This document shows positions 21,974-32,881 of a DNA stretch of 64,000 nt, one piece after another. The DNA lies in NCBI RefSeq assembly GCF_028372415.1, contig NC_092875.1, positions 194,720,372 through 194,784,371 of the forward strand, in the 5' to 3' direction. The DNA is from Notamacropus eugenii. Taxonomy: Eukaryota > Chordata > Mammalia > Diprotodontia > Macropodidae. Position numbers and translations under genes: made by a program. The notes beneath the pieces are model-generated. The model searched no databases and was not told where the DNA came from. It saw nothing but the letters and a program-made list of their open reading frames with translations. The first letter of the stretch is position 1; the number at the start of each line of letters is the position of its first letter.

Positions 21974-22262
21974 ACTGGGCATGATGGTGAAGCCCTTTAA
22001 TCCTAGTTAAGGTGGAGGCTGAATTTTGTGATTTCTTGAGCTTGGGAGTTCTCAGATGCAGGAGGCTAAGCCAATTGAGTGGTCTTTACTAAATCCAGCA
22101 TTAATATGGTGATCACTGAAAGTGAGATTTCTTGTGGAGAGGTGAACTAGCTCAAATTAGAAATAGAGCAGATCAGTACTCCCATTCCAGTAAATAGTGG
22201 ACTTGGGTCTATGAGTAATCCTTGTACTTTTAGCCTGGACAAGAGGTAGAGAGCATATCTGA
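21974..22262 (+). pseudogene. 7SL (signal recognition particle RNA) retropseudogene, near full length
   Basis: 7SL RNA is the scaffold of the signal recognition particle. The copy follows the whole 7SL order. The 5' Alu-domain start is 'gggcatgatggtgaagccct'. Next come 'ggtggaggctgaattttgtg' and 'cttgagcttgggagttctca'. The S-domain landmarks are 'gcattaatatggtgatcact', 'gaggtgaactagctcaaatt' and 'agaaatagagcagatcagta'. The 3' end 'agcctggacaagaggtagag' is followed by an A-rich tail. Most differences are C-to-T or G-to-A changes typical of CpG decay, and roughly 10-20 bases are missing around the helix 8 strand. An A-rich tail and heavy decay mean a processed pseudogene, not an active gene. 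I found no clean target-site duplication. Confidence 0.85.
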
Positions 22263-22465
22263 AAAAGAAAAAAAAAGAGAAAATAAGAAGTGTGGAAGAA
22301 ACCTTTGCTTATGATATAATATAACATTGAATTATAAAATTGGAAAGTATGACCAATGAAAACATATGAGACTAATATTTTAAATAAATATGAAGAGAAG
22401 AGGTCCAACTTGAAGACTAAAAATGAAAGGCTACAAATAGAATCCTTTTTCTTGTTTCTTTATCA

Positions 22466-22466
22466 G

Positions 22467-22498
<32 letters not shown>

Positions 22499-22520
22499 AG
22501 GGAGAGGGAGAGGGAGAGGG
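22466..22520. repeat. (GA)n to (GGGAGA)n repeat
   Basis: Pure (GA)n changes abruptly into five or so 'gggaga' hexamer units. Confidence 0.95.
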
Positions 22521-22779
22521 CCTGAATCTGGACACTATGAATATTCTATTACTAGAATAGTGTTGGGGTTGTTTATCAGATTGTATCATAGACTAGGTGA
22601 AATACCCTTCAAGACCATCCAACTCCATTTTTTTTTTTATTCCATCTTTTGACCTGGTAAACTTTTGGCTCAGTTTTTCAAAAAGCATGATGTGGTACTA
22701 CTCTAGATGCTGAAGGTAAATCTACCATTTTAAATCAATGAAACAGTCTGTTTTCAAGGACAGTATGTGTGTAGGTAGA

Positions 22780-22826
22780 GACAGATAGATAGATAGATAG
22801 GTAGATAGATAGATAGACAGATAGAG
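22780..22826. repeat. (TAGA)n microsatellite
   Basis: Tetranucleotide run with occasional 'gtaga' and 'gacag' variants. Confidence 0.95.
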
Positions 22827-22834
22827 TCTTAGGG

Positions 22835-23056
22835 TCTGAATCTATGACTTCATTAGTATATTCCTGGATATGGCAACTCAAATACAGATTGTCCCTTCTC
22901 TACAATGTCTAATTCTTATAGAGTTGCCTAGAAGATTAAATTGTTAAATGACTTGTTGAGGGTCACACATTCATTATGTATCAGAGATAGGCTTGAATTC
23001 GGGTCTTCTTGGATCCAAAGTTGACTCTCTGTTCATGCCATGATGCCTCTGTGGTA
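22835..23056 (-). mobile_element. tRNA-derived SINE (subtype of 4593 and 10600)
   Basis: Antisense: 'gactcattagtatattcctgg'-like tail, 'gagttgcctagaagattaaa', 'acttgttgagggtcacacat', 'cttgaattcgggtcttcttg' and the reversed head 'catgccatgatgcctctgtg'. Confidence 0.65.
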
Positions 23057-23059
23057 AGT

Positions 23060-23779
23060 CATATTTTAAAGTAGATGTTAAAGAGGCCAGTTGATGTGGT
23101 CACCTATCCTCATAGTACTGTAGTGGCTGTTATTGTGTTTGTCCCAATCCTCACAGTATTCATATCGAAGACACTGGCACACTTGTATCTTCGTTCTTCT
23201 GAACAAAATTGGTTGGCCCATGGAAAGCCTGTGAGTGTTGCGGGTGAAGGTGCTGCTGATATTCTCCAGATCAATAAGAAAAGGTGAATGAGGCTTTAGG
23301 GTAACTAACAGAATCGGTTAAACTCAAGTAAATGGTGTGAAGGCAGGGGAATACTATCCAATCTTAGTTCATATTTTGTATGTGAACAGGAGACATGAAA
23401 TATGATCTCAACTCATTAGAATCATAAAATGGCAGAAAGAGCTGATGATTTGATAATGTGCTTCCACTATTAGATGAAGTCACAGGGCCTGAAAACAAAA
23501 AGGAATTTCTCCTGTCCAATTATCTTTTGGGAAAGCAGGTACAGTGTTGAGGGAGGTATTTTTTAAGCATAAAAGTTCTACTGTGTATTAAAAGTCAGAT
23601 AAATTTCATGTTTCCCTAGACATAATTCCAACCTAGATGAAGATACGGTTAGGAAATATAGTGTCAATAGTATATACAATGTTAGAAGAGTGTGGCATTC
23701 CATTCAGGATACCCTTCCCAACCAACTAGTACTCATCAGTTGAGTACCCTGGAAAATGACTGCCCTAAGTTCAAAGTAC
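23060..23779. other. no gene assigned
   Basis: A 70-codon + strand ORF (23075-23287) shows no recognisable domain. The rest is AT-rich with short frames. Confidence 0.35.
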
Positions 23780-24310
23780 TGTGGGTTCAAACTCCTAAAA
23801 CGGTATCTTGTCCTTGAATATGTTTATTTTTAATAGTCAGACAGTTGACACAATTAGTTTAAAGCAACGATATTCCCTGAAATGTCATAGAATGAACAGC
23901 AAAATAACAAAACAATCTCATTCCTCTAAACTTGACTGCATTCTCCCACAAATACATACAGTGTGAATGGAAAGAGCAAGCACACACAGAAGAGTAATGG
24001 AGAGGCACACATAGCAAACATAACAACTCATACCTCGAATGCCAGAGGACCGTGATGTTCTTTCTCCTCTCATACTACTTTCATGTTTTTTTCCTTCTCT
24101 CTTTACTCTGCCTCTCTCCATCCCATAAGAAGAAAAAGGGGAAAGGACAAAAACAAAGGCTTTCAAGGTCAGGGTTCTTCCTCTATAACTGGCTCTCTTC
24201 TTGATTGTCAGAGGGGATTGCCTCAGCTTACTCCTTAGAAATTGTGTCTAGAGTGGCAAAGCCAGGTCACTCTTCAAAGGCTACACAATATTTGACAGAG
24301 TCTTTAGCTA
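23780..24310. repeat. unassigned dispersed repeat, copy A
   Basis: Shares ordered blocks with 58910-59640: 'gacacaattagtttaaagca' versus 'gacacaattagctcaaagca', then 'acagtgtgaatggaaagagc' versus 'acagtatgaatgggaagagt', then 'accgtgatgttctttctcct' versus 'accttgatcttcttatgatg'. No protein-coding content. Could be a solo LTR of a marsupial endogenous retrovirus or a non-autonomous element. Boundaries are approximate. Confidence 0.5.
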
Positions 24311-24316
24311 ATGTAT

Positions 24317-24580
24317 TGTTGTCGTTCAATCCTTTTTTTTTTTTTTGGTTGTGTCTGAGTCTCTGTGACCCCATTTGGGGTATTCTTGGCAAAGACACTG
24401 GAGTGGTTTGCCATTTCTTTCTCCAGATCATTTTATAGATGAAGAAACTGACTCAAATAGAGTCAAGTGACTTGCCCAAGGTCACATAGTTAGTAAGTGT
24501 CTGAGGCCAGACTTGAACTCAGGAAGATGAGTCTTCCTGACTCCAGATCTGGCCCTCTATCCACTCCATCACCTAAGTCA
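24317..24580 (-). mobile_element. RTE-tailed marsupial SINE, full length
   Basis: Antisense: 'tgttgtcgttcaatcc', a poly-T interruption, 'ctctgtgaccccatttgggg', 'cactggagtggtttgccatt', 'acttgcccaaggtcacatag' and the reversed head 'tatccactccatcacctaag'. Confidence 0.85.
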
Positions 24581-24894
24581 ATGACTTGTAATTCCATCAG
24601 ATTGATGGAGGAGTTTTTTCAGCCTTCTAAAGGAACAATAAAGCACAAACGCTTCTTTATATTTCTTTAAGATCTTAACACTTTAACACTGCCCTTTACA
24701 TCTTGTAAATTTCATCAGGTAAACTGAGGGGAACTTAGTTGAATGAAGTCCCTAATTATCTCCTTCCCCACTAGACTAGCATAATATATTATAGCATAAT
24801 AGTAAAGAAAACTGGGTCAATAGTGATCAATTTGGTATTTTTTTTTTTGGTCCCTCAGAGTACATGTCCTTTTTCTAGAGGTCAAATAAAAAGC

Positions 24895-25075
24895 GATATG
24901 ACCTGTGAGTCAGGAGACCTGGGTTTGCATCCTGGGTTTGCATGTGCATTCTGCTTCAGGTTTCACATATGCTTAGGCAAATTATTTCATCTCTCCAGTT
25001 TCCTCATCTGAAGAACAGGGATTGTAGTAGCTGGTCTCTAAGTTTCTCTTATCTCTCACATTCTGATTCTGTTTC
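24895..25075 (+). mobile_element. MIR3-type SINE with an internal 13-bp duplication
   Basis: 'gtgagtcaggagacctgggt', then 'cctgggtttgcat' present twice in tandem, then 'ctccagtttcctcatctgaa' and the tail 'gtagctggtctctaagtttc'. Confidence 0.65.
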
Positions 25076-27527
25076 TAACTGAATGTTGACTGAAATCCCT
25101 TCTTGCTCTATGTAAGTATTATCCAGCTTTCCCCATGAATCCTACATAAAGATCTACCCAATGTGCTGGAAGTCTTTCTATTATTCCTATAATGCTTCAG
25201 GGGTCCCAACGTAGTATGTAGGTTGTCTATCTGTGCTTCGCATTTTCACTTCATGCCCACCTCCTTTTCTAGACAAATAATCCTTGATCATGTCTTTTTC
25301 TCCACTTCTTGGGAGCACATGGTGGTTTGTAACATTTTGTAACTACCATGCATCTTTCTAATGCCTTCTCAGTGCACAGTAATTGTAGCCTTGAGATCCT
25401 GACATTCCATGATTCATATTTGTATAGGATCCCTGGGAGAACACTGATGTTAAAGAAATTGGCTTTTAAAGTATAGCAAGTCTTTTGGTACAGCTTGTTA
25501 TTTAAGATCCTACATCATTTTCCAATGTGAGCTAGCCTGATCTCTTCTTCTTATTACTCGATTCAGGGCCTAGCTTATTGCCTATCTACAATGATATCGT
25601 CTGTCTATCAAAGATATGCATATCTATGAACCTAATACCCAATTCAAATGAGTTAACATATACTTTGCAAACTTTACAATATAAGTGCTAACTGTTATTG
25701 TTACTATTACTGCCAATAGCAATCCATTGGGCTTTCCATCTGACTGCATTTCATATTTTTTCTGTTGTGTGCTTATCCTTTTCACATGCAGATTTCGCTG
25801 AGGACATTTTGTAGTAGTCCAAGGCTTAAAATGTTATGTAAAATAAGAAATATTTGGAGAATCTTGTCAACCATAAAGATTCCTTCATTTGTTCAGAAAT
25901 TACACAGAATGTTTGCCACAACACCACTGAATAATTTAGGTGAGCATATTTATTCCTGTTTAGCACTTCATGTGATGTGAATATGAAGCTTATGTTTGTC
26001 GAACAAAAGTATCTCCCTGATTGCGTCTGTCATTGATTTTTATGGGTCTTAATGGATACATGGGAGGCACCTGGTCTGAGAAAAACTGTCAAAGCTTCGT
26101 TTGGCATTAATGAGTCAAATGTTCTCTTAAAACCAATAAGCAGCAAATGCAGTGGGTTTCATATTCTCTCTACCTCTATTTCAGATGTGACTCTATCAAG
26201 ATATGGTTTGCTATAGAAAGCTGTTCCAAAAAAATCTGCTTATTTCTTTTCTCTAATGAAAATTCATGAAACAGACAAAACAATGGCAGATCCCAAGGTA
26301 AGTGGTGAAATTAGAGGGAAAAATGTGGATATAATCTCTATTAAAAATATAGATTCAGCAAGCTTGAAATTTTAGTTGAAAGAATTCTAAAAATTGGTAA
26401 CTTGTGGAGAAATTGGTGTTGCAGAGCAGATCATTTCAAGGAAAAGACAATGAGAAGAAAGAAATAAGCACATGGTAAGTGCTTACTATATGCCACGCAC
26501 TGTGCTAATAGGACAAATATAAAACAAATTTTCGGTAGTGTTCAGCCCTACTTTCTTCTTGGTTACTGCACAATTGCCTCTAAATCTCTGTTGGACAAGA
26601 AGCAACAGTTTAGTGTAAAATTATGGAAAAGAATTAGAGCTGCCCTTTCTGTTGCTAACTGACTCAGACATTCTTTGCACTTAGTATTTTGGGGACAGTG
26701 AAATTCCTGACTGCTTCAAGCTGCCTATGTATGTGACTTCATACTGAGGGGGTCTAGCACTCTGATATTAGAAAGGAATCCTCTCATTTGGAAATCAAAG
26801 AGAAAGAGGTAGTGATTCAGTAGACCTTTTAAAATGTTAAGAGCTCAACTCCTCGGCTTCTTTCTTGGATTTTCCTGGTCTCTCTTCAGAGTACATCTCC
26901 TGTAAGAGACAAGAAAAAGGGCTTACTTTCCCTTCACCCACTCTCTACTTCAGCAGAAATGACAAAATTTGGAGCCTGAATGTTGTGCTGCTTTTTTGTG
27001 TTTGTGTTTCTTTGGGTGAATGAATATCTATATATGTATCCAGACTTGGAGGCCATCCTCTAAATCTGAGAGCTCCAAAGGTCTTGAACCCATCAGGTGG
27101 AAGCTTAATTTGGCAATAGGAAAAGTTCTACAATGGAAAAGACAAATACCAACAAGAGAAGCCAACCCTTAGTCTGGCTGGCCAACAGACAGGTCTTTGA
27201 GGGAAACAGCAAAGAACCAAGGTGAAATGCTACACTACCTATTCAGCAATTCTACTTTCTATCTTGATGAGGTTCAAGTATCAACATCCTCAGAATATAA
27301 CTATGGTAAGAAGTTAAATTATTGAATTTTCATATTTCCTGGACCTGTCTAGCCCTGCCATCTGATTCTACTCATGCCATCACTTCCACTCCTCACTTGA
27401 GAATAGTATTTCCCCTCTCTGAGGCTGTAAGAAGTCAGCTTTGGTTTTATCTTATTTGAGTCCAAGGCTCCATCACACTTCTGGGGCATCTCCAGCCATG
27501 CTACTGCAGATATACCTTATCTTCTAT
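25076..27527. other. no gene seen; one short fragment of an ancient repeat
   Basis: About 2.4 kb with little recognisable sequence. 'agtgcttactatatgccacg' with 'cactgtgctaatagg' at 26475-26512 is a fragment of the family at 720. A short ATG-plus-donor context at 26283-26303 is discussed as a finding. I could not identify an old transposon in 25180-26240, though one is possible. Confidence 0.35.
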
Positions 27528-27625
27528 TAGAATATGAGCTCATTAAGGTCAGGGACTGTTTTACTTCCTTTTATTTGTAGTCTCAACATATAGCCCAGAG
27601 CCTGGCACATAGTAAGCTTGGCATC
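27528..27625 (+). mobile_element. L2 3' end fragment
   Basis: 'gagctcattaaggtcaggga', 'ctgttttacttccttttatt', 'agagcctggcacatagtaag': the standard L2 3' UTR order. Confidence 0.7.
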
Positions 27626-28289
27626 TCTCCATCTATCTAATATCGAGTCTATCCTCAACCTGTCTATCATCTATCTGAATGCTATTTTAAGTCTGTGCTA
27701 GTGACAGATCATATTTTGAGCTCTACATTTCTTTCATGTATAAGAAACAAATACCTGTTCCATATCTGATTTATATTATATATCAAATACATTTCTATTC
27801 TGCTCCTTAAGGAGATCCTTGAGATGAACAGAAATCACAAATATAAGAAAACCATCTGAAGGACAACAGTGTGAGTATCTAATGAGTGGAAGGTGTGAGA
27901 AAACAAACTTAACCTCTGTCATTAGAGGCCAGGATTTCCCCCTCTCCCACCCCAAAATGAAATCAGTACAGTTTCCATATGCATAGGTTCATTGTAGGGG
28001 AAAGGGAGATTATTCCAGTCTGTCTTCCCAGTCACAATTAGTTGTTATTGCTAGACTAATTTTTCATGTGTAATAGCAAATTTCCACATAGTCTAGAATA
28101 AACAGAAAGGAAGCAGGAATTCAAGATTTTTACAAAACTAGAAATCAAAAGTTCTTGCATGTTGAATAAAACAAATGCAAATGACCGAGTGAGAGTGAAA
28201 CATAAAGGGAAAGTAGGAGAGTTGAGATTTGTGAACGTAATCTGCATTATTGAGAGTACCTACTCACTAATTTACCTTGATTACTTAGG
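27626..28289. other. no gene seen
   Basis: Unique-looking. Overlapping 62-63 codon ORFs on opposite strands (28056-28347) look random. Confidence 0.4.
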
Positions 28290-28338
28290 GAAGGAATCTC
28301 AGAGTTGTAAGAAACCTCAGAGATCATCTGGACCCTTA
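28290..28338 (-). mobile_element. MIR3 tail fragment interrupted by a DNA transposon
   Basis: 'atctcagagttgtaagaaac' and 'ctcagagatcatctggaccc' are the reversed MIR3 tail. It stops where the inverted-repeat element begins. Confidence 0.5.
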
Positions 28339-28535
28339 CAGGGCTAGGGAACCTGTGGCCTCAAGGCCACATGTTACCTTCTAAGTCCTTGCGGCCTTTC
28401 GACTACGTACAAGTCTTACAGAACAAATCCTTTTATTAAGGGGCTTTGCTCTGTGAAGTTTGTGTTCAGTAAGGGTCATACTTGAGGACCTAGAGGATCA
28501 CATGTGGTCTTGAGGCCATAGTTTCCCCACCCCTG
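28339..28535. mobile_element. hAT-like non-autonomous DNA transposon (MITE)
   Basis: About 197 bp with long terminal inverted repeats. The left end is 'cagggctagggaacctgtgg' + 'cctcaaggccacatg'. The right end, reverse complemented, is 'caggggtggggaaactatgg' + 'cctcaagaccacatg', about 29 of 35 matching. Ends of the CAGGGGT... type are typical of hAT superfamily MITEs. No transposase remains. The expected 8-bp target duplication is not evident. A second, partial copy lies at 43047-43152. Confidence 0.8.
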
Positions 28536-28971
28536 AATAACCCAAATAATGGGGGGAAATAGTAACAGAGGTAAATGATGTTAAGAAAAGAATGATATAA
28601 TTGATCAATGGACTCTGTGAACCATTTGCTAAAAAGCATCATAAAATCTTTTATTAGAAATTTAATTTTTATTATTACATCTAAATTAGTTGATAAATTT
28701 TTTGACAAAACATACTTTGCTTAAAATTTTATTGTTATTTTTAAAAATATAATTATTTTTCTATCTATCCCTCTGCTTCCAACTTTGAACTTCTCAAAAC
28801 AAAGAAAAACAATTAAGTAAAAATGACCAGTATAGTTACTGGGTCATATTATGTGTCACATCTGTCATATTATTCATTCATCATCATCTAGTCTCTAGAT
28901 TCAATATTGATTGTTGCATCTATTCTGAATTCAATTGACTTTTTGCTTTTATGCATAAGGTCATTTGTTTT

Positions 28972-29205
28972 TGTTGTTCAGTCTTGTCCAATTATCTGTG
29001 ACCCTGTTTTGCTGTTTCCTTGGCAAAGATACTGGAGTAATTTGTCATTTCCTTCTCAGTTCATTCTACAGATAAGGAAACTGAGGCAAACGGGGTTAAG
29101 TGACTTGTCCAGGGTCACACAGCTAGTAAGTGTCTGAGGCTGGATTTGAACTCATGAAGATGCGTCTTTCTGATTCTAAACCGAGTATATCACCTAGCTG
29201 CTGGA
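28972..29205 (-). mobile_element. RTE-tailed marsupial SINE, full length
   Basis: Antisense: 'gttgttcagtcttgtccaat', 'ccttggcaaagatactggag', 'aggaaactgaggcaaacggg', 'ggtcacacagctagtaagtg' and the reversed head 'tatatcacctagctgct'. Confidence 0.88.
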
Positions 29206-29217
29206 ATAGGGTCATAA

Positions 29218-29408
29218 AATGATAAACCTAGAACTAGAAGGGAACTTAGAAACCGAAGACTCCAACCCTCTTATTTTATAAATAAGAAAACAGATCTATG
29301 GAAGCACAATTATTTTTCCCATGTCATACAACAAGAAAGTGTCTGAGGCAGGATTGAAATCCAGGCGTTTCTAATTCCAAATTCAGTACCCTCTCCACTA
29401 TACCCAAG
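29218..29408 (-). mobile_element. MIR3-type SINE
   Basis: Antisense: 'aacctagaactagaagggaa', 'ctcttattttataaataaga', 'gtctgaggcaggattgaaat', 'accctctccactatacc'. Confidence 0.7.
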
Positions 29409-29984
29409 GTGCTACCTTATTTTATGCTTTATATGCATTCTTCTCCAGGTACTGCTTCTTTGACTGCATCATTTTCTACAAGCATTCCTTTGTGTCTCTG
29501 AATTGCTCATATTTATCCTTTCTTATAGCACAAAAATAAGCCTGCTGTATTAATGACCACAAATTGCTCAGCCACTTCTCAATTGATGGACATGGGCTTT
29601 TTTCCAGGTGTTTTATTTATTTATTTTTTTGTTACCACAGAAAGCACCGCTAGGAACGTACCAGTATATAAGTGAACAATTACTTTTGTTCTTTGGCCTT
29701 GTCTTACTTAAGAAACATTGCCAATACAAAGGGCACTGACAGCTTAAAAACTTTTCTTGAATAATTCCAAATCAACAGGTACTTTCCAACAAATACCCCT
29801 ATAATTGAATTTCCAAAGTTCAGTTCCTGAAACCGAAAATATTATGAATTATTAACACAAAGAAGCGGTTTGTCTTTTCACTTTGGCAGCGTGGTGCTAA
29901 CTAATACTCCATGCCTTTCTATCCTGACTTTATTCACATTGTCATTCTTGGTGTATTGTCTTCTTTTGCCTCTATTTTCTGTAT

Positions 29985-30560
29985 TTTGTCTTTTCATAAT
30001 CTTCCCTTGTTATTTGAATTCTTAACATTCATCATTCCTTACAATGCATTCATATCCCATAATTTATTTACCATTTCCCCAAACAAAATATTTTGTTTCC
30101 AACTCTTTGTTGTCGCAAATAATGCTACTTTCATGGACATTTTCATATACGAGGTTCCCCCCCCCCTTCTTGCTATCAGTAATCTTCTTAGGGTATATAG
30201 TCATAGTAATGAAATCTCTGGGTAAAGGGTTATGAACAATTTGCTAACTTTCCTTGTATAATTTTGAATTATTCTCTGGAACTTTTGAGCCAATTCATAG
30301 TTCCACTAGTATGGAATTAGCCAATCCATCTTCCTGCAACTTCCAGCAATGATTTTCTGATCTCTAACATCTTACTTAGCTTGAAAGTTTTGAAGGGAGT
30401 GGTATCTAAGAGATGTTTTAATTTGAATTTTTCTGATTTTGAATTTTTAAGGTGACTTTTTGACAGTTTGAATTCTTTCTTTGGTAATTAATTGTTCATG
30501 TCCTTTGACCACTTGTCTATTGGGGAATCAATCTTAATCATATATTTGTGTCATGTCTGT
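29985..30560 (-). mobile_element. old L1 ORF2 fragment
   Basis: Matches the complement of the intact ORF2 region at 19597-20295 in order. 'cattcatatcccataattta' comes first, then 'atgaaatctctgggtaaagg', 'agagatgttttaatttgaat' and 'tcctttgaccacttgtctat'. Numerous stops and frameshifts. The 104-codon + strand ORF at 29911-30225 is an antisense artefact. Confidence 0.75.
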
Positions 30561-30734
30561 AATAGATTTTTGTACAACAGACTTTTAACAGAGTTATTTA
30601 ATGTGTAAAGTTTTCTTAATAGAAATTTTAAAGAATAGTTCATGTAATTGTCCTTGGCATTCACCCTGCTGCTGATCCTAAAGACCACTGGGGCTTTCCA
30701 TACGCCCTGCAATTGAATCTTCACATATGTCTTG

Positions 30735-30850
30735 TGTTCCCTGCTTAGAAATGTGAGCACCATGAGATCTTGATTTTCTCTCCACATCTCCAGTGCTTAG
30801 CATAGTGTTTGGTATATAGTAAATAATAAATGCTTTTCATTCATTCATAT
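30735..30850 (+). mobile_element. L2 3' end fragment
   Basis: 'gtgttccctgcttagaaatg', 'ctccagtgcttagcatagtg', 'taaatgcttttcattcattc'. Confidence 0.6.
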
Positions 30851-31249
30851 AAGCATTGGAAGGGATTGATTTGTGTAGTTTGAATTTATCACTACTTAAC
30901 TGGGACAAGAAACTGTGTTAAATGTCTTTAAATCCCTTCCAACTCAATAAAAATTTAAAAATGGTTCTTTTATTACCCCCATTACATTGTTTTCTGAAGA
31001 AAGCAGCTTCAGAGAGAAGAATTTTAAAGTCAAACCCTTCTGTGATGGAGCATATCCCACTGTATTTTATTTTGTAAATTTTTATTAAATGGTGAAAAAC
31101 ATGGGTATCTGAGGAGAGCAATTCAGGAGTCTTTTCCAGTTTTAACTACATCTTTTATGTGGATGTTTCCTATATTATGATTTCCAAAATAGTTGTGGTT
31201 ATAACTTCAAACAAGAACACCTGTGAAATCAACATATTGCCACACCTGC

Positions 31250-31320
31250 CTGTCACATGCCTAATAAGGCCAGGAGTAGAACCTGGGTCTTCTGACTTAT
31301 ATAGTATAGTCTAGTCACAA
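31250..31320 (-). mobile_element. MIR remnant
   Basis: 'ccaggagtagaacctgggtc' and 'ttctgacttatatagtatag' match a reversed MIR head. Very short. It is the last repeat before the repeat-poor interval. Confidence 0.4.
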
Positions 31321-31427
31321 GTATGGGTCATTAGGCTCTGCTATCTCCTTAAGGAGGATGGGAAAGGGAAAACCTTTCTTGAATCTATACTAATCAAAGT
31401 GACACCTTCTACTTAGCAAAAGTATAT

Positions 31428-31446
31428 GGGTGGGTGGGTGGGGGGG
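31428..31446 (+). promoter_or_regulatory. canonical G-quadruplex motif
   Basis: GGGTGGGTGGGTGGGGGGG: four G3+ runs with single-base loops, the most stable G4 class. It lies about 0.8 kb upstream of the CpG-rich region. The sequence predicts folding; any regulatory role is inference. Confidence 0.6.
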
Positions 31447-32539
31447 ACGGAGATGGAGAGGGGAGGGAAGGAGGCAGAAGCGATAAACCTCAGACGAGGT
31501 GTTTTAAGAGCGTCAACATCTTAAACCATTAGAAATCATTGTAGCACTGGGCATCATTTAGGTAACAGAAGATTTGTCTGGTCATTTCCTCAATAAACTT
31601 TTGGGGGAGGGGGTTCAGGAGGGGAAAGAATAGCCGTTGTTTCCTTCTAGACTGATCATTCATTCTCATAGATCTTATCAAATGAAGAGGAAGGAACTGG
31701 AGAACTTATGGAAATATTCCTTGGAGCAAGATAACTTCGGAACTCTTGACAAATAAGTTTTCTTACTTCGCCTGAATTTACGAAAGGATGATAATTTTTA
31801 AAGATGGGAGAGGGTTGGGGCCATATACCCCTTTCCTTTCTTCTGGAGAAGTTTTACAGCATTAAGGTGACTAGGACGACTCAATAGAGAGAAAGCAGAA
31901 TTCTAAAGAAGGAGCCTGAACCTTAATTTAAAAGCTGGCCTGCCAGGAGAACTTTTAACTCCAATAAAAGGACTTCACTGGCGGCAGGATTCTACAGGCA
32001 CTTTAACTATCTTTTCACAAGTGTGGGGGTTGGGACGGTAATAGCAAAGTGACATTTCCCACCTCCAGTAGTTTGTCCTTTCAGGGTTGTTGTTCTCCTT
32101 TGCTAAAGTCCCAGCGGGAGGGAACTCGTGCAAAACAACAAGAGAAGGTTGGAGCTAACACACACATACACCTTTTCTGTCTTTCCATCTTATGAACAAT
32201 TCTTTCTCTTCCCTCCTCTCCGCCCCTACACATCAATCCAAATTTAGAAAATATTCGCGTTGAAACTGGCAAGAGGGAGATTAGTTGCGTGTTCTGCAAC
32301 TTTTTGTAGCATCCACCCTACCTCCCACCCCGCCTCATACTTTTCCACTCCTCTCTGCGATCCTTCCATTGTCAGACATTGGAGCGCGAGAGGGAGGGGC
32401 GTTTATTGTCTGGGATGCGCGGGGAGGATAACGCAACTCTGAGCGCTTTCAGGCACTCCAGTGGAAGTTAGGTAGTAAAGTTGCAAAGATTCGTGAGCAC
32501 GTGAAACTTAAATAGCCGAGGAGACGGGGGACTGAGCTC

Positions 32540-32881
32540 TTCACAGCTTCTTTGTTCTGCTTTCGGGGAGAGACCTTTGGAAAGAGTCCCTAAACTAGGC
32601 AATGGGACAGAGTGGGCTAGAGGGAAGACGTCTAGAAAGCAACAATTAACATTTACTCCCCTTTCCTCCTTCTTGCCTTTCCACCCTCTTCCCATTTTCC
32701 TTATGCCGTCCCATCGCACACATCCATTCCACCCCCACAAGAAAACAAAACTAAACAAAACTGTCCACGGAACCTCGCAAAGCACGCACGCACCCAAATC
32801 AGCTCGCACACAAAAGATCCAGGAGCTCAGAGGAAAAGGGCGGGGGTGGGGTGAAGGTGTGTGCATGACACCTCCTTGAAG
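32540..32881 (+). other. candidate first exon 1a with splice donor
   Basis: The start is placed roughly 25-30 bp after the TATA-like TTAAATAG. The end is set by a near-consensus 5' splice site, TTGAAG|GTGAGTGG, with GT at 32882. Frames are mostly closed: an ATG at about 32864 meets a stop within five codons, so this would be a 5' UTR exon. Transcription start and exon use are inferred, not shown. Confidence 0.4.

Larger units (their letters stand above)
28720..29700 (-). mobile_element. old L1 (3' UTR and ORF2 end), interrupted
   Basis: The right part (29415-29700) contains the complement of the ORF2 end: 'cttatagcacaaaaataagc', 'cagccacttctcaattgatg'. The left part (28720-28971) resembles the 3' UTR of the old L1 copies at 46380 and 49330. 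SINE insertions occupy 28972-29408. Whether both parts belong to one insertion is uncertain. Confidence 0.6.
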
